A stretch of 64,000 bases of DNA, from NCBI RefSeq assembly GCF_900102085.1, contig NZ_FMVM01000001.1:434001-498000 (forward strand), in the 5' to 3' direction. Shown piece by piece: positions 35,838 to 43,829 of the stretch. Both the position numbers and the translations under genes were made by a program. The notes under the pieces were generated by a model. The model was not told the origin of the DNA, searched no databases, and saw nothing but the letters and a program-made list of their open reading frames with translations. Every line of letters starts with the position of its first letter. The first letter of the stretch is position 1. The DNA is from Paenibacillus polysaccharolyticus. GTDB taxonomy: Bacteria > Bacillota > Bacilli > Paenibacillales > Paenibacillaceae.

Positions 35838-37297
35838 TTCGCTCCCTTTACCGCAGCAAGCGGTTTACATTTGGCTACCACTTGAGCCAGTCCGGCGCCG
35901 GTAACACTATCTATAATTTCATCAACGTTTTTATACGCCTGAGGTGATTCATCAATAATGGATTCCAAGGATCGCTGGTTCACAACGATCTCGTCCGCCG
36001 TTCCTACGCCAAGAGCTGTAGCAAAATCTTCAACCGTCACCAAACGTTTCGTTGCAGTACGTGACCGTACACGGCCCGCACCATGACATATCGAATAATA
36101 GTTGTCTGAGCCTTCTGGCTGACCGACCATGATATACGAGGCCGTCCCCATCGAGCCAGGAATCAGAGCTGGATGGCCTGTAGCCATGTAAGGTTTTGGA
36201 TTATCCTGGTGGCCTGCAGGCAATGCCCGTGTTGCCCCTTTCCTGTGTACAAACACCGAACCACGCTCTGCATGGGATTCCTCCCAAGCATAGTTATGCA
36301 TTAGGTCGTACAGTGTACGAAATTCGCATTTTGACCCGAATACATCCCGGAATGCTTCCCGGATTGCATAAGCGATGAGATGGCGATTCACTACGGCATA
36401 ATTCAATGCGGAATACATCATGTTGACGTAATGGCGGCCTTCCGCATGCTCCAGCGGGGCAAATACCAATCGGGGATCGGAAGTTCCAAGGCCCAGCCGC
36501 TGCATGACTTTGGCAATCGCTGTCGAACTTGTCTGGCTAACATATCCGCCCCAAGCGCGGGAACCAGAGTGAATCATAACAGCAATCTGTCCATCATAAA
36601 GCCCCCAAGCCTCAGCTACTTCGCGATTTTCCTCAGCAATCTCAATCGCCTGAATCTCGGCAAAATGGTTCCCTCCCCCCAGCGTCCCCAATTGACGATG
36701 CGAACGGTGCCAGGTCATATCCGGAACAAGATTCAGTACATTCTCGTCATACGTAAACTTACTGCTCTCCACATGCGTCAGTGAAGTCGACTTTTTCGGT
36801 GTATAGCTATCCGGAATATATTTTTTCGGCAGTCCGTGTAGTCCTTTTTTCACAATATGCTCTAATCTTATATCGGAAAAATGGCCTCGCTGGCTGGCTT
36901 CCATCGGTAACACTTTTTCGATCGCTTTAACCAATTTGCGGCGCAGCTTTACATCTTTCAGATCATCCTTATGCAGATTGGTCAGATGAACTCGCATGCC
37001 ACAGCCGATATCACTACCCACGATCGAAGGTGATACATATCCACTCTGTGCCTCCCATACCGCCGTCGTCCCAATACATGTTCCTACACCGACATGCACG
37101 TCCGGAGTATAACCCATATAAGAGATATCCGGAATCTGCAGATTATTGTTAGCCATCTCGAATACTTTGTAGTCCAGAGAAGAAAATAATTGCTGTGCCG
37201 CATATACGGTAAGTTCTCCCGCTGGTAATTTCACTTGATGGCGATAACCCTCAGTCATGTTGCTAAAATTTCCAACATTGTTCATTTCGTTATTCAT
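35834..37297 (-). CDS. rtcB: RNA ligase RtcB
   Basis: This 487-residue protein is the RtcB 3'-phosphate/5'-hydroxyl RNA ligase, which uses GTP and Mn2+. Visible: VGVGTCIGTTAV, SDIGCGMRV (metal-binding Asp and Cys), the GTLGGGNHFAEIQ metal-binding block, IHSGSRAWG, RKGATRALPAG, PGSMGTASY, and CHGAGRVRSR with the guanylylated His at about 405. No archease gene is adjacent. The frame runs open to 37444, but the family N-terminus and AAGGAA about 12 bases upstream support ATG 37297. It is preceded by a long structured leader with an intrinsic terminator 70 bases before the start. Confidence 0.94.
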   Translation of the reverse strand: MNNEMNNVGNFSNMTEGYRHQVKLPAGELTVYAAQQLFSSLDYKVFEMANNNLQIPDISYMGYTPDVHVGVGTCIGTTAVWEAQSGYVSPSIVGSDIGCGMRVHLTNLHKDDLKDVKLRRKLVKAIEKVLPMEASQRGHFSDIRLEHIVKKGLHGLPKKYIPDSYTPKKSTSLTHVESSKFTYDENVLNLVPDMTWHRSHRQLGTLGGGNHFAEIQAIEIAEENREVAEAWGLYDGQIAVMIHSGSRAWGGYVSQTSSTAIAKVMQRLGLGTSDPRLVFAPLEHAEGRHYVNMMYSALNYAVVNRHLIAYAIREAFRDVFGSKCEFRTLYDLMHNYAWEESHAERGSVFVHRKGATRALPAGHQDNPKPYMATGHPALIPGSMGTASYIMVGQPEGSDNYYSICHGAGRVRSRTATKRLVTVEDFATALGVGTADEIVVNQRSLESIIDESPQAYKNVDEIIDSVTGAGLAQVVAKCKPLAAVKGAK

Positions 37298-37365
37298 AAA
37301 TGATTGTAATTCCTTCCTGTTCCGTTCAGCAAATATAGTTTGCCGCGTGTTGTTTTGTAAAAAAT

Positions 37366-37400
37366 ACATAAAAAAGCCATGGACTGATCGTCCATGGCTT
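37366..37400 (-). terminator. Intrinsic terminator in the rtcB leader (attenuator candidate)
   Basis: On the minus strand AAGCCATGGAC-GATCA-GTCCATGGCTT is an 11-bp perfect stem followed by TTTTATGTATTTTTT. It stands about 70 bases upstream of the rtcB ATG and after an upstream promoter, so it can stop transcription before rtcB. Confidence 0.8.
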
Positions 37401-37418
37401 CTACTACATGACAATAAC

Positions 37419-37464
37419 GGATAACAGCACAAATGAGTTTGCACCTGTTATCCATCGCTGGATA
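37419..37464 (-). promoter_or_regulatory. Two mutually exclusive hairpins in the rtcB leader
   Basis: On the minus strand TATCCA-GCGA-TGGATA (37464-37449) forms a hairpin with a GNRA-type loop. GGATAACAG (37453-37445) can instead pair with CTGTTATCC (37427-37419), enclosing CAAA-CTCA-TTTG. Both use bases 37449-37453, so only one can exist at a time, the layout of a switch. Confidence 0.6.
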
Positions 37465-37528
37465 CCGCGAAGAACACACATTGCCTATAGCGCTACACGC
37501 TGTATTCTATAAACAATATGCCCGTTCT

Positions 37529-37624
37529 TTATGTCGACCGTATGAGGCCAAAAAGACGATGAGCCGGATATACAATTGTGTCGATGCTTCTGTGTCCTAG
37601 ATTCAATTCATAACCTAACGTCAT
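37529..37624 (-). CDS. 31-residue leader peptide ORF upstream of rtcB
   Basis: This short ORF starts at ATG 37624 behind a strong AAGGGAGG with nine bases of spacing, and ends at TAA 37529. The peptide begins MTLGYELNLGHRSIDTIVYP and ends FGLIRST. It is not recognised. It sits just downstream of a TTGACA-type promoter and upstream of the competing hairpins and the terminator. It could be a leader peptide whose translation sets the RNA fold, or a small protein in its own right. Confidence 0.55.
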   Translation of the reverse strand: MTLGYELNLGHRSIDTIVYPAHRLFGLIRST

Positions 37625-37657
37625 GTCTCTCGGCCTCCCTTCATCATTGATATGTAT

Positions 37658-37687
37658 ATATTAATAGCACATCTTTTCAAATGTCAA
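37658..37687 (-). promoter_or_regulatory. Sigma-A promoter of the rtcB leader
   Basis: On the minus strand a perfect -35 TTGACA (37687-37682), an 18-base spacer and -10 TAATAT (37663-37658). Transcription would start near 37650, giving a leader of about 350 bases before rtcB. Confidence 0.65.
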
Positions 37688-37730
37688 CCCTTTTCTTGGA
37701 AATTAATGCATTCTTATATTCTAACGAATG

Positions 37731-37776
37731 ATGAAAAAGAGGAGGTTGTCCGGGGACATCCTCCTCTTTTTCATCA
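37731..37776 (-). terminator. Intrinsic terminator of the TerC-family gene
   Basis: ATGAAAAAGAGGAGG ... CCTCCTCTTTTTCAT form a near-perfect palindromic stem with an inner TGTCC/GGACA pairing. It has T-rich 3' sides on both strands and isolates the TerC-family gene from the rtcB promoter region. Confidence 0.85.
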
Positions 37777-37845
37777 GTTTATTAGGTTATTCACCGCTGT
37801 TTCTGTCATATTCATCAGGCAAACAACATTCTCATGATCATGACC

Positions 37846-38667
37846 TTAGAGTTTAGCCTGTTCTTGCAATTCTTCCACAGGATTCTCATCTTCCTTCTCA
37901 GGTACTTTGGATGAAAGGAACCATCCACATACCGCAATCGTGATCAGTACAACATAAAAACCGATTTTCCATATTTTATTTTCCGGGAAATGCTCATCCA
38001 GTACGCCTAAGGAAGGGTGCGCCAATGTAATTACGGACAGCTTAACCCCTACCCAACCTACGATTACAAAAGCAGCAACTTCTAGACCCGGACGCGAATG
38101 AAGCAATTTCACGAAAAACGATGCTGCAAAACGCATGATAACGAGCCCGATAAAACCGCCGAGGAAGATGACAATGAACTGTCCACCATCCAAGCCGCCA
38201 ATTGGCGGCAAGCCGCTTGGTGGCAACGCAACCGCCAAAGCAACAGCTGCTAAGATTGAATCTACTGCAAAAGCAATATCTGCGACTTCAACCTTAAATA
38301 CAGTCATCCAGAATCCAGATTGTTTCTTTGGTTTTTTTGGTGCATCGTCAGCTGCCTCGTCTGTTTTATTTCGACCACTCAATATCTTTTTGACGATATG
38401 GTTTATCGAAATGTACAGAAGGTACAATGCCCCGATCGCTTGAACCTGCCACACATCCACAAGGAATGAGATTAGGAATAGCGACCCCAGACGGAAAACA
38501 AACGCCCCCATCAAACCATAAAACAATGCTTTTTTACGCTTTTCCTCAGGTAAATGTTTTACCATAATTGCGAGTACCAAAGCATTATCTGCTGCCAGTA
38601 ATCCTTCAAGGACAACAAGGACTAAAAGTACCCACCCATATTCTAATAACAGTGCTGCATCCAACAT
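37846..38667 (-). CDS. TerC family membrane protein, probable Mn2+ exporter
   Basis: This 273-residue protein has about seven or eight membrane helices and the TerC signatures EGLLAADNALVLAIMVKHLP and KVEVADIAFAVDSILAAVAL, with the membrane-embedded acidic residues that are typical of the family. A charged loop lies near residues 90-115 (GRNKTDEAADDAPKKPKK). Relatives YkoY and YceF of B. subtilis export Mn2+ or metallate secreted enzymes. The yybP-ykoY riboswitch just upstream strongly supports a Mn2+ role. ATG 38667 follows AAGGAGG by six bases; the longer frame to 38745 would run into the riboswitch terminator. Confidence 0.92.
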   Translation of the reverse strand: MLDAALLLEYGWVLLVLVVLEGLLAADNALVLAIMVKHLPEEKRKKALFYGLMGAFVFRLGSLFLISFLVDVWQVQAIGALYLLYISINHIVKKILSGRNKTDEAADDAPKKPKKQSGFWMTVFKVEVADIAFAVDSILAAVALAVALPPSGLPPIGGLDGGQFIVIFLGGFIGLVIMRFAASFFVKLLHSRPGLEVAAFVIVGWVGVKLSVITLAHPSLGVLDEHFPENKIWKIGFYVVLITIAVCGWFLSSKVPEKEDENPVEELQEQAKL

Positions 38668-38700
38668 TGACTCCTCCTTAATATGCTTATGATGTACAAA

Positions 38701-38870
38701 AAAAAGGATCTTTACCATCGCTGGTAAAGATCCTTTTATAACCACAAAAAGAGACCTTTACCGAGCATAAAAACTTGGTAAAGGTCTCGCTAACAACAAA
38801 ATGCTGCCAATAAAGCCGGGGATGTGATCCCGAATTGACGACTTTACTGTAAAAGCTACTCCCCTTTAAC
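38701..38870 (-). ncRNA. yybP-ykoY manganese riboswitch with terminator platform
   Basis: On the minus strand the aptamer (about 38870-38777) starts AAAGGGGAGTAGC and ends GCGAGACCTTTACC, the two conserved ends of the yybP-ykoY (Mn2+) family. Downstream are GGTAAAGGTCTC (38762-38751) and a terminator, AAAAGGATCTTTACC-AGCGAT-GGTAAAGATCCTTTT (38737-38702), with a further T-run. The segment GGTAAAGGTC can pair either with the aptamer's GACCTTTACC or with the terminator's GATCTTTACC. This predicts Mn2+ binding frees it to act as an antiterminator, switching the TerC-family gene on. Confidence 0.92.
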
Positions 38871-38940
38871 AGGAATATGTAGTTTTAGTTGAGACCGGTG
38901 AATAACCTGTATACATCATATTTCATAACATAAAATAAAG

Positions 38941-39255
38941 TCAAGCTTTATTTTCAGTGTTAAGGGCCAATTTTCGAAAAACAAAAAAATCATAAATCAT
39001 ATTGCCCAGCGGTATAAACGAAATGAAGAATAGCGCAATGGGACGGCGCAAACGCCACTTCTGAGTTGTGTATAAAGATACCATAAACAAGAGATGCATC
39101 AGAAACAAAAAACCATACAAGTTTCCGAACCAAGTCACCGCTTGAGGCATAACTCCTGCATCCCGAAGGGGAAACGCAACGAACAACAGTAAAATATATG
39201 AAATCCCCTGTAACCATAACATTAGCCGGAAACGACCCAGCATTGAACGTAACAT
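38941..39255 (-). CDS. DUF3817 membrane protein
   Basis: This 104-residue protein has three membrane helices and the DUF3817 layout: RFRLMLWLQGISYILLLFVAFPLR at the N-terminus, a central VTWFGNLYGFLFLMHLLFMVSL, and a third helix ALFFISFIPLGNMIYDFFVF ending in a short basic tail. The function of the family is unknown. AGGAGG lies three or six bases before two consecutive ATG codons, and the second (39255) has better spacing. Confidence 0.82.
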   Translation of the reverse strand: MLRSMLGRFRLMLWLQGISYILLLFVAFPLRDAGVMPQAVTWFGNLYGFLFLMHLLFMVSLYTTQKWRLRRPIALFFISFIPLGNMIYDFFVFRKLALNTENKA

Positions 39256-39464
39256 CATCTTCCTCCTGCTTCTATGCAATACACGCTAGTTGAACCCTGT
39301 ACAGTATATCACAAAAGCAGTGTCGATTTGCATCCAGCCAGGCTGTATTATATTCCATGTCATTTGCATGATCCAATATACGTCTCACAGGAGCCAAATA
39401 TCCACCTCTAACATACAATGCATGAAATGTGTCATGAACATGTCGGACAAGGAGGAGTGGATTC

Positions 39465-40568
39465 ATGAAGATCGTTCTGGTTGCACCAGAGAAGTTACCA
39501 CTGCCTGGCAATGGTTCCGTGGAAATCTGTATATTAGGTATCGCACACGAACTTGCCCGCCGTCATCAGGTAACCGTTGTAAGTCGTCAAATTAAAGGGC
39601 TGCCGGCACTTCAACAGATCGGACAGATAACGATTCAGCGAATCTTTGCATCCAGTATTGTAGATTATACCCGGTCAGTTATTCGTTTGCTTCGTACACT
39701 CGATGTTGATGTTATTCAAGTGGATAACAGACCTCACAGCATGGCTACCATTAAACAAGCCTTTCCGCAAACACCTGTTATCCTCTATCTCCACTCACTT
39801 ACATTCGTTCAACCCGGACCTCGGAAACTGTCTAGTCTGAAAAAAGCGGATTGTATTGCCGTGAACAGCCAATCATTGAAGCGTAGACTCAGCCGCCGTT
39901 TCCCTCCTGTAACGAAACGGTTAAATGTCGTTCCGCTAGGTACTGATCTTGACCGTTTCCGACCCGTTGCCAGCAATGAAGAACGGCTTCACTTGCGAGA
40001 GAAGTTTGGAATTACTGAACGTTTCACAGTCCTGTATGCAGGCAGAGTCATCCCTGGCAAAGGGGTCGATATTCTAATTCGTGCTATTGCTTTAGCACAA
40101 AAGCAAGTACCTGTCCAGCTGGTCATTGCAGGTAAGGGCCCTCCAAAGTATGTACGCTCATTACGTAAACTGACACAAAAACATAACGTTCATGCCGCCT
40201 TTTTAGGGCAGATGAATCATGAACAGATTGATCAGCTCTATCGAAGTGTAGACTGCCTGGTCTGTCCTTCACAGAACCACGAGGCCTTTGGCTTGGTGAA
40301 TGTAGAAGCTATGGCCTCCGGCATTCCTGTCATCGCTTCGGATAATGGGGGTATAAGGGAGATTATCCATTCGGGAATGAACGGATACTTGATATCAGAG
40401 TATAAGCACCCTCAGCAGTTTGCTTCATCCTTGCGTCAATTGGCCACACGACCTGATCTTGTGCAATCCATGGGAAGAAGTGGCCGCGAAACAGCAAGTT
40501 CTCATTTCAGTTGGTCAAGAACCGCTCTCTACTTGGAGGCAGCTTACACAAGGCTCATCCGTTCATGA
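39465..40568 (+). CDS. Glycosyltransferase family 4, CotSA-like
   Basis: This 367-residue GT4 enzyme has an N-terminal Rossmann domain beginning MKIVLVAPEKLPLPGNGSVEI, a pattern shared with spore coat protein CotSA, and a C-terminal GT4 domain with VPLGTDLDRFRP, LYAGRVIPGKGVDILIRAI, VIAGKGP and the donor-binding PSQNHEAFGLVNVEAMASGIPVIASDNGGIREII. It should transfer a sugar from a nucleotide donor. A role in the spore coat is inferred only from the CotSA resemblance. GGAGG precedes the ATG. The terminator stem overlaps the last codons. Confidence 0.9.
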   Translation: MKIVLVAPEKLPLPGNGSVEICILGIAHELARRHQVTVVSRQIKGLPALQQIGQITIQRIFASSIVDYTRSVIRLLRTLDVDVIQVDNRPHSMATIKQAFPQTPVILYLHSLTFVQPGPRKLSSLKKADCIAVNSQSLKRRLSRRFPPVTKRLNVVPLGTDLDRFRPVASNEERLHLREKFGITERFTVLYAGRVIPGKGVDILIRAIALAQKQVPVQLVIAGKGPPKYVRSLRKLTQKHNVHAAFLGQMNHEQIDQLYRSVDCLVCPSQNHEAFGLVNVEAMASGIPVIASDNGGIREIIHSGMNGYLISEYKHPQQFASSLRQLATRPDLVQSMGRSGRETASSHFSWSRTALYLEAAYTRLIRS

Positions 40569-40577
40569 GCCTTTTTT
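40550..40577 (+). terminator. Intrinsic terminator overlapping the glycosyltransferase stop codon
   Basis: AAGGCTCAT-CCGTTC-ATGAGCCTT is followed by TTTT. The 3' arm contains the TGA stop. Confidence 0.88.
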
Positions 40578-40582
40578 CTTGA

Positions 40583-40945
40583 TCAGGCTTTCTCACGGAA
40601 CTGCCATTCCGTAATAATAGAGTCCATCTGAGATACAGGTACATGCATGATTTCGATCAGTTCAATAATTACCATATCCTTCATCATAAATCTTACTTTT
40701 GCACAAGTTTGTTGGTAGAAGACATCGTAGAATCCCGCACCAGTCCAGCATCCATGAGGTACCATAGCAGCATGGTTTACGATATACCCCACCTCCCCTA
40801 TTGGGGGGATAACCACTTTAATGGCTTGATGATCCAAGCGATTATCTGGGTCCTTTACAAGATACAGTGTATCCCCCACATGCAGAGCCTGTGCTCCATG
40901 ATAGTTTTCCATGCCCATCAAAGCGGCAAAAATTTTGTTACTCAT
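40583..40945 (-). CDS. HIRAN-domain-like small protein
   Basis: This 120-residue protein matches the HIRAN pattern: G..NYHGAQALHVGDTLYLVKDPDNRLDHQAIKVVIPPIGEVGYIVNH. HIRAN domains bind DNA ends or 3'-OH single strands in SWI2/SNF2-type proteins such as HLTF and in stand-alone bacterial proteins. The C-terminal 60 residues are unrecognised. AAGGAG lies seven bases before the ATG. It follows a WYL-domain regulator by 38 bases on the same strand and is probably in its operon. Confidence 0.7.
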   Translation of the reverse strand: MSNKIFAALMGMENYHGAQALHVGDTLYLVKDPDNRLDHQAIKVVIPPIGEVGYIVNHAAMVPHGCWTGAGFYDVFYQQTCAKVRFMMKDMVIIELIEIMHVPVSQMDSIITEWQFREKA

Positions 40946-40983
40946 ACGAATGCTCCTTTTTACAGATATTCCTTGGCTTATGG

Positions 40984-41955
40984 CTATAAAGCCTCTTCAT
41001 CTTTATAGTGCTCCAACCATTCCAAAAGTTGTTTGCGAATCTCTCTCCGATACTCGCGAGGTTCAAGTACCTCGGCCTCAGCACCGAACTGATATAACCA
41101 TTGCAAAAATTCGCGACTGCTATTCAGTGTTACTTCAAATAACAAACCACCATCCATAAGATCTGTCATTCGTGGACGAACAAACATCTCTTCTTCTTTT
41201 ATGTAAGGGGCCACCTTTTCGGAGAATCTTACCTTAAAATGAATATGTTCGTCCCCTCGGTCAACAGACCAAGTATTCTTCATATACTGAGTGATATTGA
41301 AGTCACCCATATCAAATGCAACATTGGTTCGTGTTACATCCAGGAAGCGGCTAATGCGAAACAATCGAACTTTCTGCTGTAGATGACAGTATCCAATCAG
41401 ATAAAAACGTTGATCACGCGGTACGAGATAATAAGGGTCTATTTGCCTAACCGTAATCTCGTTATTGGTGAGCGTATGATATTGCGCCTGAATCGTCCGT
41501 CCATCTAAAATCGCTTCGATAATGGGAATTAACAAGTTTGGATCCTTTCCTTCTTCACGGTAAGCAGGTATCCCCATCCGAATAATCCCTGCAATATTTT
41601 CCACAATTTCACTGTTCCTTGTTTTTAGTTTGGTATGTGCCGATATAACCTTATCATATGCTGAGTCAAATTCAGCAGGTAATTTAGATGTATCGACTAA
41701 GGCCGGAAGCATACAGAATAGCATGGCCTCTTGTTCGGTAAAATCTAAAGGATACATGGCAAACTCACCGATAAATCGATAACCCTTTCCATATCCTTCG
41801 TTCATTATGGGAGCAACCCTGTCCAAAATCCGGAGATCGCGGTAAATTGTGCGCACCGTTGTACCACATTTCAGCGCCAATTCCTTTGCAGATATTCCGG
41901 GATTAGCTTGTATAGCCTGAAGTATACGCAGCAGACGAATTAATTTCTCTGTCAT
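40984..41955 (-). CDS. YafY-type transcriptional regulator with HTH and WYL domains
   Basis: This 323-residue protein has an N-terminal HTH_11/DeoR-type domain (LLRILQAIQANPGISAKELALKCGTTVRTIYRDLRIL), a WYL domain (TIQAQYHTLTNNEITVRQIDPYYLVPRDQRFYLIGYCH) and a C-terminal WCX segment (LQWLYQFGAEAEVLEPREYRREI). GAAGGGGAG precedes the ATG. Linked to the HIRAN protein downstream, it fits a DNA-damage or single-strand-sensing module. That is an inference from domain partners, not a demonstrated role. Confidence 0.9.
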   Translation of the reverse strand: MTEKLIRLLRILQAIQANPGISAKELALKCGTTVRTIYRDLRILDRVAPIMNEGYGKGYRFIGEFAMYPLDFTEQEAMLFCMLPALVDTSKLPAEFDSAYDKVISAHTKLKTRNSEIVENIAGIIRMGIPAYREEGKDPNLLIPIIEAILDGRTIQAQYHTLTNNEITVRQIDPYYLVPRDQRFYLIGYCHLQQKVRLFRISRFLDVTRTNVAFDMGDFNITQYMKNTWSVDRGDEHIHFKVRFSEKVAPYIKEEEMFVRPRMTDLMDGGLLFEVTLNSSREFLQWLYQFGAEAEVLEPREYRREIRKQLLEWLEHYKDEEAL

Positions 41956-42183
41956 GTAGTTTCTCCCCTTCGATATTTTATCGGCAAGGAAAACTAGTTC
42001 CTTTAGTTCACATCTAAATCTTTAGTCCCAAATAAATTTTCGCAATTTCACCTTTTATTTATAGTCCAATTGCACTTTTCCCCTCTCTAAATATACATTC
42101 TCTTACTTGCTTGCGTAAATTAATAACCCGAAATCTGATTTTCCTAAGCCTGAAAGCCTATACAAATATCTAAAAAAAATACA

Positions 42184-42217
42184 AAAAAAGCCCTGATCTC
42201 TAGAAGAGACAAGGCTT
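42184..42217 (-). terminator. Intrinsic terminator
   Basis: On the minus strand AAGCCTTGTCTC-TTCTA-GAGATCAGGGCTT has two mismatches and is followed by TTTTTTG. It ends the hypothetical gene at 42244. Confidence 0.8.
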
Positions 42218-42243
42218 CAAAAAGTTTTATTTGTATATTTTTA

Positions 42244-42759
42244 TTAGTTGATTTCTTTCAACTTGTTCAGCACGTGAACCATACAATCGCATAACACTGG
42301 AATATCATGCATCTGCTCCTCGTTCACTTGCCGATCAAAATAGACACTTGCAGAAACGTTAAATGAGACCGGAGCTTCTCCAAAAAGATAGTGGATATGC
42401 TGAACTATCCGCTGATCGGGCCAATTTTCCTGCAAGACCACCTGGATGTCGTGACAACGTGTCTCCGGTTCTTTGTTTACCCACGCAAAGCGAAGCTCCA
42501 GTTCGCAGCCGGGATGGCTACCTGGGGTCTCCAGAATCTCTGCGGCTATAGCCTGTAGCGAACTTTTCAGTACCACTTCAGCAGTCACAGCAGCATGATC
42601 TCTCAGGCAGAACCGCAAGGTGAATTCCCGGGACATGCTTGCCATTTCTAATTGATCCCTGCGATGGGTAATGTGAATGCTCTCATCCAGATTGTCCAGG
42701 TCATAGAGGTAATTCTCGAAAGCTACTTTTAAATTATCGTATATCGTGGGGTCAAACAT
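42244..42759 (-). CDS. Hypothetical protein
   Basis: This soluble protein of about 171 residues is not recognised. It begins MFDPTIYDNLKVAFENYLYDLDNLD and is acidic overall. Its middle part has alternating hydrophobic strands (FTLRFCLRDHAAVTAEVVLKSS, CELELRFAWVNKE, HDIQVVLQENW) and it ends in a helix (IPVLCDCMVHVLNKLKEIN). The frame extends to 42789; ATG 42759 has AGG nine bases upstream and is preferred, though neither start has a strong ribosome site. It is monocistronic, between two terminators. Confidence 0.7.
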   Translation of the reverse strand: MFDPTIYDNLKVAFENYLYDLDNLDESIHITHRRDQLEMASMSREFTLRFCLRDHAAVTAEVVLKSSLQAIAAEILETPGSHPGCELELRFAWVNKEPETRCHDIQVVLQENWPDQRIVQHIHYLFGEAPVSFNVSASVYFDRQVNEEQMHDIPVLCDCMVHVLNKLKEIN

Positions 42760-42833
42760 AGGGCAAACCTGCTTTCTTTTCGATTTCATCTATCTCACGT
42801 TGTACCACAAATACGCTCCTTAAATCCATATGA

Positions 42834-42866
42834 AAAAGCCCAGCCCACAAGAAGTGGACTGAGCTT
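42834..42866 (-). terminator. Intrinsic terminator of the L25 gene
   Basis: On the minus strand AAGCTCAGTCCAC-TTCTT-GTGGGCTGGGCTT is a 13-bp stem with wobbles, followed by TTTC. It lies about 45 bases after the L25 stop. Confidence 0.8.
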
Positions 42867-42907
42867 GGACCTGATTTACGCAGAATTTTTGAAATTCCAG
42901 CGTTCGC

Positions 42908-43540
42908 CTATTCTTCTGCAGATTGACCTTCTTCTGCTTCTGGAGCCGCTTCATCAGCAGAAGCGGTTGGTTCCTCTTCAACAGCTTGCGGCGGCATAAC
43001 CGAAGCCACGATAGAATCTGGTGATGTCACGAGCGTCAAACCTTTATCCAGTTTAATATCGCCTGCTGTCAAGCGGTCACCAATTTCCAGACCACTGACG
43101 TCGACTTCGATCGAAGTTGGCAGATCTGCTGGCAAACCTTCAACCTCCAGTTGCGTTTCTTGCGTCTGGAAGACACCGCCTGCTTTGGAACCAGCAGCAG
43201 TACCTTGGAAATCAATCGATACACTAACGCTAATCGGTTTATTTTTCGAAATTTGTAAAAAGTCAACGTGTAGCAGACGTCCATTACGCTCCTGCTGATC
43301 CTTGATCAGTACAGGAACGGTTTTTCCGCCCTCTACATTAAGGTTAAACATCTCTGAGCGGCCTGTACGAGCCATTTTCAGCATTTCTTTTTCATCCACA
43401 TGTATGGCGGCACCTTCTTGTCCCGGTCCGTATACTACGGCAGGAACTCGTCCACCTTGTCTTAACAGGCGCAATGCTGCACCTTTCTTTTCAGTTCTTG
43501 GCGTTGCTGTAAGTTGAGCCATTTTTCCGTTGGATTTCAT
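42908..43540 (-). CDS. Large ribosomal subunit protein L25, general stress (Ctc) type
   Basis: This 210-residue protein binds 5S rRNA. The N-terminal L25 domain (about 1-90) has TATPRTEKKGAALRLLRQGGRVPAVVYG and HVDFLQISKNKPISVSVSIDFQG. The C-terminal TL5/Ctc domain (about 95-185) has QLEVEGLPADLPTSIEVDVSGLEIGDRL and LVTSPDSIVASV, then a low-complexity Glu/Ala tail. AAGGAGGATG precedes the ATG. It stands alone, without the pth gene that often follows ctc. Confidence 0.95.
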   Translation of the reverse strand: MKSNGKMAQLTATPRTEKKGAALRLLRQGGRVPAVVYGPGQEGAAIHVDEKEMLKMARTGRSEMFNLNVEGGKTVPVLIKDQQERNGRLLHVDFLQISKNKPISVSVSIDFQGTAAGSKAGGVFQTQETQLEVEGLPADLPTSIEVDVSGLEIGDRLTAGDIKLDKGLTLVTSPDSIVASVMPPQAVEEEPTASADEAAPEAEEGQSAEE

Positions 43541-43738
43541 GGTTGAACATCCTCCTTCAAGGGATCCCTACTTTGGTTTTGTTGGCAAGCTCTACGGCTT
43601 CTCTCATAGACCAAAACGGTCTTTTTTCTGAGGCCATATGTTGGGCCATATCTATATTTACCCCAATGATCCGGCATCTAAAACATAAACCCGGAGTTTT
43701 TTATCCTTTTTTTGTAATTATATGTGTTTTGGAGCATA

Positions 43739-43770
43739 AGAAAACAGCCGGAATTCCTTCCGACTGTAAG
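43739..43770 (-). terminator. Intrinsic terminator of the larger pullulanase gene
   Basis: On the minus strand ACAGTCGGAA...TTCCGGCTGT is followed by TTTCTTAT, about 60 bases after the pullulanase stop. Confidence 0.8.
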
Positions 43771-43829
43771 ATTAGTGCTTGGAGTGATGAAACGAATTAC
43801 CTGTTCAAAACATTACAGAGAAGCACACA

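Noticed and set aside
37419..37464. tRNA or Y-RNA-like element upstream of rtcB
   Set aside because: No cloverleaf could be drawn and the T-loop consensus is missing; the hairpins are better read as part of a leader.
43541..43829. Sigma-B type promoter ahead of the L25 gene
   Set aside because: Only a loose GTTTTA-N15-GGGTAA match was found; too weak to report.
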